Source of the DNA: Meloidogyne chitwoodi
Lineage: Eukaryota > Nematoda > Chromadorea > Rhabditida > Meloidogynidae
NCBI GenBank assembly: GCA_015183035.1
Contig: JACZZP010000002.1
Coordinates: 2,542,001-2,606,000, forward strand
Length of the DNA stretch: 64,000 nt
Reading direction: 5' to 3'
Notes under the pieces: generated by a model
The model's input: the letters and a program-made list of their open reading frames with translations, nothing else
Told to the model about the DNA's origin: nothing
Database searches by the model: none
Shown here: positions 36,987 through 47,039 of the stretch, piece after piece
Position numbering within the stretch: position 1 is the first letter of the stretch
Layout: each line of letters opens with the position of its first letter
Program-made: the position numbers and the translations under genes

Positions 36987-39900
36987 ATGAATTTTTTCTT
37001 CCTTATTTTTATTATTTTTATTTCACCCATTTTTGCTAATAAATTGAAATATGAGGAATGTCCATTCTCGAACACGGCCTGCGGAAACGTCGAAACGTTA
37101 ACAAAATATCTGTCAAAATGCATTGGGTAAATATTAAATAACTAAATTTTTGTAAAATAAATACATTAAAAAGCCATTTTCTTTTAATTATAAATTTATT
37201 TATTATATTTTTAATTTACTTACAGGCTTTGAATACCGTATTTTTTGAATTAAAAAAATTTATTTTATAATATATGTATATATTATAGCTCATTCGAAAG
37301 AGCTAGTCAAGCTGAGTCGAATGAGTCCAAAATCAACGAATTTGGTCAACGTTTACCAAAGTTATAATAAATTGAAACATGCAACTAGTGTGCATCAACT
37401 AGATTCAATCGTTCATAACTTTGTTTATTTAAAATCAAATTCGTTGATTTTGGTCTCATTAGACTCATCTTGACGAGCTCTTTCGAATGAGCTATCATAT
37501 GCAATTATTATAAAAAATTTTTTTAATTCAAAAAAATACGGTATACAGAGCCCATAAATATCTTTTTTTTAATAATTCTATTTAATTCAACAGTATCGTG
37601 CTTTGTTACCAGAGTCTTTTGACCAACCCCGGCGTCTTTGAACACTTCAAGTTCAGTCAAGAATTTGAGGTTCAGCAGGGAAAGGGACACAGATTCTGTG
37701 ACTACTGTAAAAAGATTGGACAGTGCGCAGACTCTGTTAACGGAAAAAAACTAGAATGGAATGGTTTAAAATTGTATTTTTATGAAAATATCCATACACT
37801 TCAATTGGACTTTGATTTCTATGGAAATCGGTATTTTTTGATATTTTTTTAATTTTTTTATTTAAAAGGTGTTTAATTAGTATTTTTATTCAAAAAATTT
37901 TTTTATAATATTTTTATTCAAATTTCTTAAAATAATTAAATTCTAAAAATTTAAGATTTTCACAAAATATTTCTGGAATTTCACCTATTGAATTTATTAA
38001 AATGATTGGCCGTGGAGATCAGGAACTTTGTAATTTTTTAATTAATAAAATAAAATTAAAATTATTTTTTAGTGAAATTAAAAAATAATAATCAGAAGAA
38101 CTATGCTTTGGATAGTTTAAATCTGGATTTGTTTTTCTATTTTGAAAGATACGATCTTTTGAAAAGTCGTAAAGCATATCTTGGTCTCCATGGACTGGAA
38201 GGGTGCGAAGAAAAGGTAAATTTTGATTTTTAAAATTTTTTGAAAAAAAATTTTAACTTTTAAAGACGACAACGGTCAGCACATCTACCACATCAACAAC
38301 ATTAACAAAATTACCGACAACTGTCAAAACTACTAAGGTAATTTTGAAGGAATTTATTTATTTTTGTTAAAAAAAATATTTTTTTAAGAAAACAACGGTC
38401 ACAACAACAAGCACAGTCTTAACAAAATTAGCAACAACTAAGGTACTTTTGAAAAAATTTGTTTTTATTAAAAAATATTTTTAAGAAAACAACGGTTACA
38501 ACAACAACCACAGACTTATTACCAACAACTAAAACAACTAGGGTAATTTTGAGGGATTTTTACTTACAAAATTTTTTAAAATTATTATTTTTAGAAAATT
38601 ACAACAAGGAAATTGTCAACAAAAACAACATTAAAGGTAAAAATAAGTATAAAATTTAAAAGTTGAAAGGAAAAAAACCTCGAAATTTCGAGACAGCTCT
38701 CGTCCTTGTTAATAAATGTTCAAAATATTTTTAATAAATTTTTAGAAAAAAATGTCAACACCAATCTTCACAACTCTGTCCACTGGCAAATTGAGCACAA
38801 CCTTAAAGGTGAAATAAATTTAATTATTTTATTATTTAATTTTTAATAAAAATTAAAAATTGTTTTTAAGGCAGATGAATGTGAACAAAACATTTCAAAA
38901 TTGTATGAACAATACAGTTGCAAGTAAGTTTTAATTTATTAAAATAATAATTTTAATAAATTAAATTAATTTTTATTTTATTTTTAAGTTGTGGGAATAT
39001 CAATTTATTTGGAATAAATAAGTTTGTTATTAATTTTGAATAAAATTGTAAAATTAGACGAGTAATAACCCTGGCACTAATGTAAATATTATTTATCGCC
39101 TAAAATATTTCTTTTCTTCAAAATTGGTTGAGAGAAGATAAAGGGTTGGGTTAACTTGAAATTGCTTGGGTCTTGGGCTTCAGTTTGAGTATACGCGTTA
39201 AATTTCATTAAAACTAGAGTTTCGTATAAAATAAAAAAATCCAAAATATTGCGTCTTTTGGGGGTGTATAATTAATTTTTTGAAAATTCATGAATTTCTT
39301 TCTTAATAAAAATAATTAAATATTTTTAAGATGCTGTGAAAAGCACTCCTTTTGCATCTGGAAAGTTAATAATTTGAAATGTTTTGAAAATAAAAATGAA
39401 AAATGCCAACAAGAATTGTGCCAATGTGACAGGTATTTTTAAATTAAAAAAAATATTTTATGCAAAAATTAAAAAAATATGGTTCTTGAATTTCGACTTA
39501 GTTTCGATTTTCTTATTTTTTGAAAGAAAAATTTAAAAAAATGTTAAATTAATTTTTTTATAAATTTAGTCAAGTTGCAAAATGTTGGTCAGATCTACCA
39601 GTTCCGGCAAAACAAGAGCAATGCCTCAGTAAAATCGTTGCTGAAGTTTTACTTAATGCTTCAAGCGTCAACGAGCTGGTTTCCATTTTAACAACTGCGC
39701 GACATCAAATAATGCTAACACAAGAAAAATATGAACAAATTTGGATAAATATAATAAATAAAAATAAATTTGACAAAAATGAAGCAGAAATGTCCATCCA
39801 AAATGCTATTGAAATAATTGATGAAAGTATTAAATTATTGGATAAACTTGACATAAAAATGAATAACACAATATCCGAGGCATTTTTAAAAGCTAAAATA

Positions 39901-40086
39901 GCTTTTAAAATTTTTGAAAAAACAAAAAAGGCCGAAGATAAGCAACAACTTGAAATTGAAACTAAAAATTATTTAAACATAATTAATGCTGCTCCAATCT
40001 ATCAACTTGAATATAAAATGACCGTAGCTACAATAGAAAACGTCCGTTTTTTGTTGGCTAGCTTAATTGATAAGATTAATAAATAA
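36987..40086 (+). CDS. Secreted protein with Thr-rich linker and degenerate phospholipase A2-like domain, 528 aa
   Basis: Thirteen exons join in frame: 36987-37126, 37594-37830, 37956-38029, 38073-38215, 38266-38337, 38389-38442, 38486-38542, 38595-38636, 38746-38808, 38871-38923, 38989-39021, 39331-39432, 39570-40086. Signal peptide MNFFFLIFIIFISPIFA. Residues about 20-198 form a Cys-containing domain of unknown family. A Thr/Lys-rich linker follows, encoded by five phase-0 micro-exons. A phospholipase A2-like core comes next: YSCNCGN, CCEKHSFC, CQQELCQC and KCW fit the CCxxHDxC ... C-x-C frame. The catalytic His is present but the following Asp is Ser, so hydrolytic activity is doubtful. 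The last 155 residues are helical and charged. Intron 1 holds a foldback element. A binding or effector role is possible but unproven. Confidence 0.75.
37222..37556. repeat. Long foldback element in intron 1 of the secreted PLA2-like gene
   Basis: The ends GGCTTTGAATACCGTATTTT and, inverted, GGCTCTGTATACCGTATTTT enclose about 335 bases. Inner arms include GCTCATTCGAAAGAGCTAGT and its inverse. Shorter relatives of the GCTCATTCGAAAGAGCT motif occur near 35.57 and 63.35 kb. Confidence 0.7.
38266..38808 (+). repeat. Five iterated Thr-rich micro-exons
   Basis: Exons of 72, 54, 57, 42 and 63 bases, all phase 0, share a start of AAAACAACGGT or similar and an end of ACTAAG before GTAATT or GTACTT. 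Introns between them also align. This looks like internal tandem duplication of an exon-intron unit, which lengthens a mucin-like, probably O-glycosylated linker. Copy number could differ between alleles or strains. Confidence 0.75.
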
Positions 40087-40724
40087 ATTATGAAAAATAT
40101 CGATATGGGGAATTGAATTAGATTTTTAAATTTTATTTTTTAATTAAAGGCGGAAATTATATTTTTTGAAAATTTATTATTTCTCGCCTTGAACTAAAGA
40201 ATAAGCTAAAAAAGAAATATAATAATTTTTAAAAATTCCTCATATTCGAGATAATTTATTTAACTTATCCAATATAATTAAATAATTTTTTAATTAAATT
40301 ATGTAAATAATTTATTTTTAATATTTAACTAACTAATATTGTATATATTTGTTAAATAAAATAATTGTTTTTACTTTTACTTATACAATAGAATATTACA
40401 TAGTTGGGAATTCTGGTTCTAACTATACATAAATTTAAAAAGGAAATTTAATTTATAATGTTTAAAAAGTGTCTGTTCAAAATAAGACGATTATAGGTGG
40501 AATATACATAAGGCATATTTATTAAAGCTGTTCTAAGCCAAAAATGTAATAGTAGTGTTTATTCCCCATTTTTTAAAAAATTACTTTGTCTTAAAAAATT
40601 TAATATCAAAAAAAGACTATTGAAGCTTATAAGAATTATCAAAATAGCGTGGAGCCTGAGAATAAACGTTTAAAATAAATACAATAAAGCTTTTATAGTA
40701 GCACAAATCCACTAACATAATAAT

Positions 40725-41255
40725 TAGAGACCGGATTTTTAGGACATAAAAACCTTAAAATAGGTACCTAAATAGGTCGTAAAAAAGACCAAAATAGGTC
40801 ATAAAAACTCCAAAATAGGTCAAAAAATTTTTTTATTCTATTCATTATTTTGGCGATTTTTACAAAATTATAGGCAAAAATGACAAAAAAATAACTTGAA
40901 TTCGATAAAAATAGGTCAAAAACGCCTTATATTAGCAAATTTATCGTAAAAACAATGACTTTTGTCAATTTTTATAGTGACATTTTTATGTAATTACTCG
41001 AGTTCTGACTGAATTTTTGGCATTTTATTTTATAATTTTCTTAAATTTTGTCTAAAAATATAAGAAAAATTTCAAATTTTACAAATTTTGACGAAAATTT
41101 ACAAAAAAGGTGACAAAAAGCCAAAATAGGTTATGGGACATATCAATAGGTCACGTCTAAACACATAATTTTTCAAAAATAACTATAGATTTGAGCTTCT
41201 CTCATCAGGGCTGATCCGTGAAAAAAATAGTTAAAACCTAAAAATCCGATCTCTA
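40725..41255. mobile_element. hAT-like MITE, 531 bp
   Basis: The ends TAGAGACCGGATTTTTAGG and, inverted, TAGAGATCGGATTTTTAGG form terminal repeats. Exact 8-bp duplication ATAATAAT at 40717-40724 and 41256-41263. The interior repeats AAAATAGGTC-like motifs. No coding capacity, so it would need a transposase in trans. Confidence 0.85.
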
Positions 41256-41562
41256 ATAATAATAATTGAATAAATAACTCTTTTCTTATCAATACTTCTC
41301 ATTTTATACACTCGAAAGATGTATGTATTAAAAAAAGGCACTTGATGACTACCAAAAAATAAATGTGGGGAATAAACGTACTAATACCGAAAAATTTTAC
41401 ACAAATATCAAATAATCATAAATTTATGCTTACAAGATTTCGTAAACATAATAAATATCTATTGATAAATTTAAAATAAAATTTATATTTTTTAATTTTT
41501 AATATTTTATTGTGATAAATATTAAATAAAATTAGTAAAAAATTTAAATTTTGCATGTTCTT

Positions 41563-42233
41563 TAAAGCTGTCCGAGACTCTTGGTCTTGGGTCTTGACTC
41601 AAGACTTTTCTTGGTTTTTTTCGGTCTTGGTCTTGGTCTTGGATTTTTTGACTTAAAAAAAAATTTAAAAAAATTTATGCCTAAAAAACGCAAATTTTTG
41701 GCAACTGAGGTTAAAAATTAAAAAAAATTTTGCCTGCGGCGCTGAAAATGGTGAATTTTAGCAACTAATGTGCAATAATTTTTCGAAATTTTTCGCCTGC
41801 GGCGCTAAAATACAAAGTTTTTAAAATTTACCAGAACCGAAACGTTTGCTAAATCCAGAACAACACTATTTGAAATACTTTTCTCTTCGAAAATTTTAAG
41901 ACTTTTGATACATAAAAAATACCCCCCCTCCCCCAAAATCTCTTAGTTTTGACCATTTTGGAAATTTTAAGTGATTTGCGGATATATCCGTGGACGGATA
42001 CAGCAAATTTGACGCGGATACAAAACGGATACGGATATGACCCCACGTATATATCCGTATACAAAAATTCGTGTCCGTGCACACGCCTGCTTATATTTAC
42101 ATATTTTTAAAATTTTTGCGCTATATTTAAAGCCTTGTATCTTTATAAATTTTGGTCTTGAGCTTGGGTTTCCAGTCTTTGTCTTGAGTCTTGGTCTTGG
42201 GTCTTGGTAAAATTTTGGTCTCGGACAGCTCTA
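41563..42233. mobile_element. hAT-like MITE, 671 bp
   Basis: The ends TAAAGCTGTCCGAGA and, inverted, TAGAGCTGTCCGAGA are terminal repeats. Exact 8-bp duplication ATGTTCTT at 41555-41562 and 42234-42241. Both subterminal regions are arrays of CTTGGTCTTGGG. The inside carries a CGCCTGCGGCGC-like motif also found near 32.85 kb, which suggests shared or nested repeats. Confidence 0.88.
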
Positions 42234-42512
42234 ATGTTCTTCATCATTTATGTTCGGCCCTTCATCACTAAAATATAAAAAATAACTAAATTTATATAGT
42301 AAAATCAGAGATTGTGGAACTTAAAAAACGAAAGGCTCTTACTTAGTACATACGTCCCATGAAGTAGATTTGTTCTACCATGGACAATTAAGTAATAAAT
42401 GGTAAAATTAAGTAAAAAATTTACTCATTTTACCAAAACTTTTTTCATGACTTAATCTATGGTTCAATAAATTTACTTAAAAATGTATTTTACTACTGTA
42501 TTTTCAATAAAT

Positions 42513-42667
42513 TAGAGTTATTCACGGTAAGGTAATACTGCGGTAATTTTCGGTATTACCGCGGTAAAATTATCGAATTACCGTTTACCGTACCGGTCGA
42601 TTATGAAAATTATCGGTACTTAAATTACCGAAATTACCGTTACCGGAAAAACGCAAATGAATAACTA
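42513..42667. mobile_element. hAT-like MITE, 155 bp, rich in GGTAATTACCG motifs
   Basis: The ends TAGAGTTATTCA and, inverted, TAGTTATTCA. 8-bp duplication CAATAAAT at 42505-42512 and 42668-42675. The whole interior consists of short inverted GGTAAT/ATTACC motifs, including TATTACCGCGGTAAAATTA. Confidence 0.8.
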
Positions 42668-42871
42668 CAATAAATAAATACATTTTTGAAAAGTTAAGGA
42701 TTGTTGACAATCATTACTTAAATTCAATTTTATCATAAGACGCAGATACTCTCATGGAATACATTTCCTAAACTAATGGTAAGCCGCACGAAATACGGGA
42801 AATTTAAAAAAATACGGTAAATAATTCAATAATCGCTAAGTTTTAGTCAAGTCCAAATAAAATCATTATTA

Positions 42872-45588
42872 TTATAAACATACATTCGCAACCCAACGTC
42901 CACCAACACTACCAAGTGTACAGAAACCTTTAGCTATAATTGTTCTGCATAAATAACTGTCATCGGAAGCGGCATGCTTAAAAAATTTTATTTAATTACT
43001 TAAATATTTTCTAGCAAAATTAAATATTTTCAAACAAATAAATTGTGAATTTTGAATGTTAAAATGAAAAAAAATTTTGTGGTTTTTTACTCAAAAAACA
43101 TACATCAAGACAAATACAAAATTTCTTATCACACGCATCCCGATCATACTTATAATAACATTTATCGTGTTCAAGACAACAATTGTTCAGAGCATCTAAA
43201 TAAATTTTATTAATTGGTTTTTCATACGATCAACAAGTAATTTTTAAGTTTATTTGTTTTGTAAGAGGGAATTAGTCACCTAAGGGTATATTTCATTATA
43301 CACTATTTCGCTTCAGCAGATATTTATCCACCCATTTTATTCTCATATTTAATCGCACATTTCCCCGTTATATTATGTTAGTCTGGATGTCAGTTGGAAG
43401 GTTCAGTTAGTGTGGTTATCATCTTATATTATTGTGAATATACTATGTTCCATTTTCCCTATGAATAGAGGCATTAAACATCTTTGTGTATTACATCTAT
43501 GCTTCGGCATGCCCAAGGACTTGATCAACCCTTGGCGCTGTCGAATAGGATTTGGGTTCCTATAGTAATGTCCAGCTAAATACCCCAGTAGATAGGCCCT
43601 AGCCAGCACCATTCCGCAATAGGCGCGACGCGTTATTGTTTTAAAAATCTGTTAAAAAAATAGGTACAAACTCTAGGTTAGAACCAGTGATGAGAAAGTT
43701 CGAGTTCCTGAACTGGAACTACCAAATTTCTGGAACTGGAAGTTGTTCCGTTCATCACCCCACAATAGTTCCGGAACTGGAAAAATGAAAATAAAATGCA
43801 TTTCCAGAACTGGAACAATTAAAAAATGCAGTTCTGGAACTGGAACAAATTCAGTGGAAATTTTGGAACTTTCCCATCACTGGTTAAAACCATGTTTTTT
43901 GGAAAATTGTTAATAAAAAATATGTCTCAAATAATTTGACTAACTAAATGTTGTGCCTTTATCGCAATTACCACGAGCAGCAGCGCATGATAATTGTTCA
44001 GTTTCATGAAGGTCTTTAGATGTACCATCTCCACTAGCTCCACAAGACCATTTATGATTAGTTGTTTCACACACACTTCTATCACCTTATTTTTAAGTGG
44101 TTAATTAAATAGTAAAATAAATGTCAAAAAAATAATTCATTGAATTTTGTATCTTTTTAGAACATTATAAATTAATAATAATGTCATTGATTTAAAATTC
44201 CAGCTTAACAAAATATGTAAATTAATAACTATTTTTAAAATAAGATTAGATTTAATTAATGCTTATTGATAAAAAAATTTACCATTTATAGCGCAAACCA
44301 TATTCCGAATGTCCTTTCCTCCAGGTACCTTAAAATAGTTTTAAAATTATTTGAGAATAAATTGTGTAATTAAAGTTGACTCTGTTTTGACTTGATATAT
44401 TGAACTAAAATGTTCAATGAGCCAATGAGAAACTTAGAATATGTATTAAAATGTCCAGATTATTTCTAAAGGTAAATCACAAGCTAGATTATCTAAACAA
44501 AACTATTTTTCTATTTAATAAATTTGTATTTTAAGGGTAAATAATTCGGGGTGCGACCGATGTGGATCGACATTTGAGGACCAACATTAGAGTAAAAAAA
44601 GGAAAACAGTCACAACTTTAGAAAGCTTATCCAAAATCGAGCCCTTAACTTTGAATTTATCAGACACTGGCATTTTTTTACTTTTTTTCTCAATTTTTAC
44701 TCAAATATCAGTCCGCAAATGTCGGTCCCCAAGTGTCGTGTCGCTAAATAATAGTTAGAACATGCTTAGATATTTATAATTAAATTTAACTGACCCAATC
44801 CACAGTCTTTTTGAAACCAATCTCAATATAATCCAATAAGCCTGGATTTTCTTTTTCATTTTTCTTTGCCCCTGGATCGTAATTAGGGTTGCAAGGATTA
44901 TTAGATGTTTTTTTTCCAAGCTCCAACGGATCTGTAAGCTTTTCACTTTTTTCTTTTAAATTCATCTTTTTATTTATTTTTGATGTAGTTGACGTTAATT
45001 TTTTCATACGAATTTTCATCTTTAAAATATAAATTATTTATTAATATAGATGTATTTTAATTTGTTAAATAAATTACCCCAAATAAATTTTTTTTAATTT
45101 TTATTCTACCCTAAATGTTTGACAATTAAAAGATTGTCGATTCCAAATATCCGATAATTTTCCAGGAACCGACATAATGCACGGAGGAAAATGCACTTTA
45201 AAAAATATAATATTTTACCTTAAATATTTCATCGTCTGTACTCGAATCCTTTACTTTTATTTTAGCAATCTCTATTGCTAAAATATTAATACTTTCACCA
45301 TAACCTTTAAGTTTTGTCATATATTCTTCATGTCTTTTATTGTCCAATTTTTTTTTCTTTTCAAATTCATCACTCATTTTCTTCATATAACGTTTAAATT
45401 TCTGATCAATTTCATCAATCTTCTTATCCTGTGTTTTATCCTTTTCATCAATTTCATCAATCTTCTTATCCTGCTCTTTATCCTTTTCATCTTTTTTATC
45501 AAGTCTTTCTTCATGTTTGTCAATATTTTCTTTATTCTCAATAGCAACGCGGACAGTATCGTGAACAAGACGTCCATTTTCACACTTC
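42872..45588 (-). CDS. 3' part of secreted protein: coiled-coil linker plus phospholipase A2-like domain
   Basis: Exons: 45588-45219, 45019-44795, 44328-44283, 44085-43945, 43195-43104, 42976-42872. The first exon encodes KCENGRL followed by a Lys/Asp/Glu-rich coiled coil with tandem DKKIDEIDEKDK-type repeats. The later exons give a phospholipase A2-like domain: NNCCLEHDKCYYKYDRDACD, then KKFCICL, then LCRTIIAKGFC. The catalytic His-Asp pair (EHD) is kept, so lipid hydrolysis is possible. No signal peptide or start codon was found upstream of 45588. That exon needs two bases from a previous exon, and the phase matches exon 48250-48140 of the upstream gene. Joining the two gives an unbroken 534-residue frame with the same order of parts as the plus-strand gene. 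One transcription unit is therefore likely. The GTCAGT donor at 44794 is weak. Confidence 0.65.
43198..43684. other. Intron sequence of the minus-strand PLA2-like gene
   Basis: The intron between exons 44085-43945 and 43195-43104. It includes a 62-codon frame at 43612-43424 on the minus strand that has no family resemblance or splice support, and one MITE (43685-43882). Nothing else was recognised. Confidence 0.4.
43685..43882. mobile_element. hAT-like MITE, 198 bp, in an intron
   Basis: The ends CAGTGATGAGAAAGTTC and, inverted, CAGTGATGGGAAAGTTC are typical hAT-like terminal repeats. Near-exact 8-bp duplication, GTTAGAAC and GTTAAAAC. The interior is a run of inverted GTTCTGGAACTGGAAC motifs. 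Confidence 0.82.
44546..44744. mobile_element. hAT-like MITE, 199 bp, in an intron
   Basis: Exact 8-bp duplication TAAATAAT at 44538-44545 and 44745-44752. Imperfect inverted ends run from about GTGCGACCGATGTGGATCG on the left and, inverted, GCGACACGACACTTGGGGAC on the right. Both then reach a shared CGACATTTG. Confidence 0.75.
45130..45177. mobile_element. Remnant related to the 51.3 kb MITE
   Basis: GATTGTCGATTCC near the start and GATAATTTTCCAGGAACCGA at the end match the two termini of the 172-bp element at 51343-51514. The middle is lost. It lies in an intron of the PLA2-like gene. Confidence 0.55.
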
Positions 45589-45626
45589 CTATTAAAAAAA
45601 ATTTAATTTCGTATGATAAAGGGGTC

Positions 45627-45806
45627 AACCCTGAATATTGAAACCCTGAATATCTTTGGCTAATTGGTCAAATTGCTTAAATGCAGAAGTAATAAAACAC
45701 CCCCAATAGAACCTAGTTTGTGCGGGACCAATAGTTGTAAAATATTTGGCCGAATTGGCAATTTGACCAATTGGCTAGTTAAATACTCAGGGTTTCGATA
45801 TTCAGG
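45627..45806. repeat. Foldback element upstream of the coiled-coil exon
   Basis: The left arm contains TTGGCTAATTGGTCAAATTGC, the right arm GGCAATTTGACCAATTGGCTA, with CCCTGAATATTGAAACCCTGA-like ends. It is 38 bases from the acceptor of exon 45588, so it could influence splicing. Confidence 0.65.
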
Positions 45807-45994
45807 AGTGGACTCAATATTAAAATTAATAATTCTAAATTTAACTAAAACAGTTCCCCTAGACGCGCTTGAGAAATATTTAATTAAAATTCTAGCTAAA
45901 CGTAAATTAAGCAATGAGAATAAAATCTTGATATTTAGTAAAACTTGAACAGAATAAGTGTTTTGAATATTTAAATACTTATATGTATTAATTT

Positions 45995-46294
45995 CGGCTC
46001 TACTTCACTTTATGAGTCCAATCGAACTTTATGGGTCCAAACAAGTTTTGGCAAGCAATTAAAGTCTCATTTAAGTTTTACTTGAACTGGACCCGGTTCC
46101 AGTTCCGGGGCCCTTTTCGGTTTTTTGAAAATACTTAAATTTCCGGTCGGTCCCGGTTTTCAAAAAATTGGAAAAGAGAACCGAAACTGTAACCGGGTCC
46201 AGTTCAAGTAATCACTTAAATGAGACTTTAATTGCTTGCCAAAACTTGTTTGGACCCATAAATTTCGATTGGACTCATACAGTGAAGTATGGCC
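45995..46294. mobile_element. Foldback MITE of about 300 bp
   Basis: Arms of about 120 bases are almost perfectly complementary. The left arm contains GGGTCCAAACAAGTTTTGGC and the right arm its inverse. The flanks share TTAATTT, a possible 7-bp duplication. It lies within the proposed long intron of the PLA2-like unit. Confidence 0.75.
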
Positions 46295-46720
46295 TTAATT
46301 TGAAATAGAATTAGAAATACAAAAATCAAATGACACTTTCCTACTTAAATACTAATATATGTAATTTTTTTACAATATATATTAAATTCAAGTTCTTAAA
46401 TTTTACATTAATAGATTTAAAATATTTTTAAATAAAAAGAAAATTAATTTAAAATTTTATAGATTATATAGTAAAAATAATAGGTAAAAATGAAAATATT
46501 TTGCAAAATTTTAAAAAATTATTTTTCTTAAAAATTCTTTTAAATTAGTCCAAACAAGTCAAATCGATTGACTTAAAAATTATTATATTTTTTAACTTTT
46601 TATAAAATTTTTCTAAAATTTTGCAAAACTTTTAATTAAAAAAATATTTATTTATCGGTAGGCCCTTTCTGCGGAAATTCTTAAAATGCGCAAATGATCA
46701 CCCACAACCCTTGACTTTTC

Positions 46721-46797
46721 TCAAAAGAAATCTGCCAAAACTCCAATAATAGCTACTCCAACGACAACAAAATTAATTCCAATAATTCCAGTAATTA
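46721..46797 (-). CDS. Possible alternative last exon encoding a membrane segment
   Basis: After a TTTTAAG acceptor the frame reads ITGIIGINFVVVGVAIIGVL, then ADFF and a stop. This is an ideal transmembrane helix with almost no tail. The acceptor needs one preceding base. A GTAATT donor inside the Thr-rich exon (exon end 47312) has that phase and would give a membrane-anchored isoform without the Thr tail. This is speculative, and RNA reads would settle it. Confidence 0.3.
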
Positions 46798-47039
46798 CTT
46801 AAAATTAACAAAAATAAATATGTGAGGGAATTAATTAAATTTACTAAAATTATATAAGGATAGAAAATAATTTTAAAAATTGTTAAAGAAAGAATAAACC
46901 CAAAAATTGTTTCAAAAAATAATATTTCTGTATTAACAATTAATTTTAGAAATTTTAAAATAATTTTTGGAAAATATCTTCATCGAGAAAGATTAAATTG
47001 TTCTATAAATTAATTATTTTAAATATTATTTTCTATCTT

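Larger units (their letters stand above)
40087..42871. other. Intergenic DNA between convergent genes, largely small transposons
   Basis: No gene was found between the ends of the plus-strand and minus-strand PLA2-like genes. About half is accounted for by three elements with 8-bp target duplications (40725-41255, 41563-42233, 42513-42667). The rest is AT-rich. Confidence 0.6.

Noticed and set aside
41849..42084. Two minus-strand frames near 42 kb
   Set aside because: Both lie inside the 671-bp MITE and translate its repeats.
43424..43612. 62-codon minus-strand frame
   Set aside because: It falls in an intron of the PLA2-like gene and has no motif or splice support.
45330..45641. 103-codon plus-strand frame, hydrophobic
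   Set aside because: It is the antisense shadow of the Lys/Asp/Glu coiled-coil exon on the minus strand.
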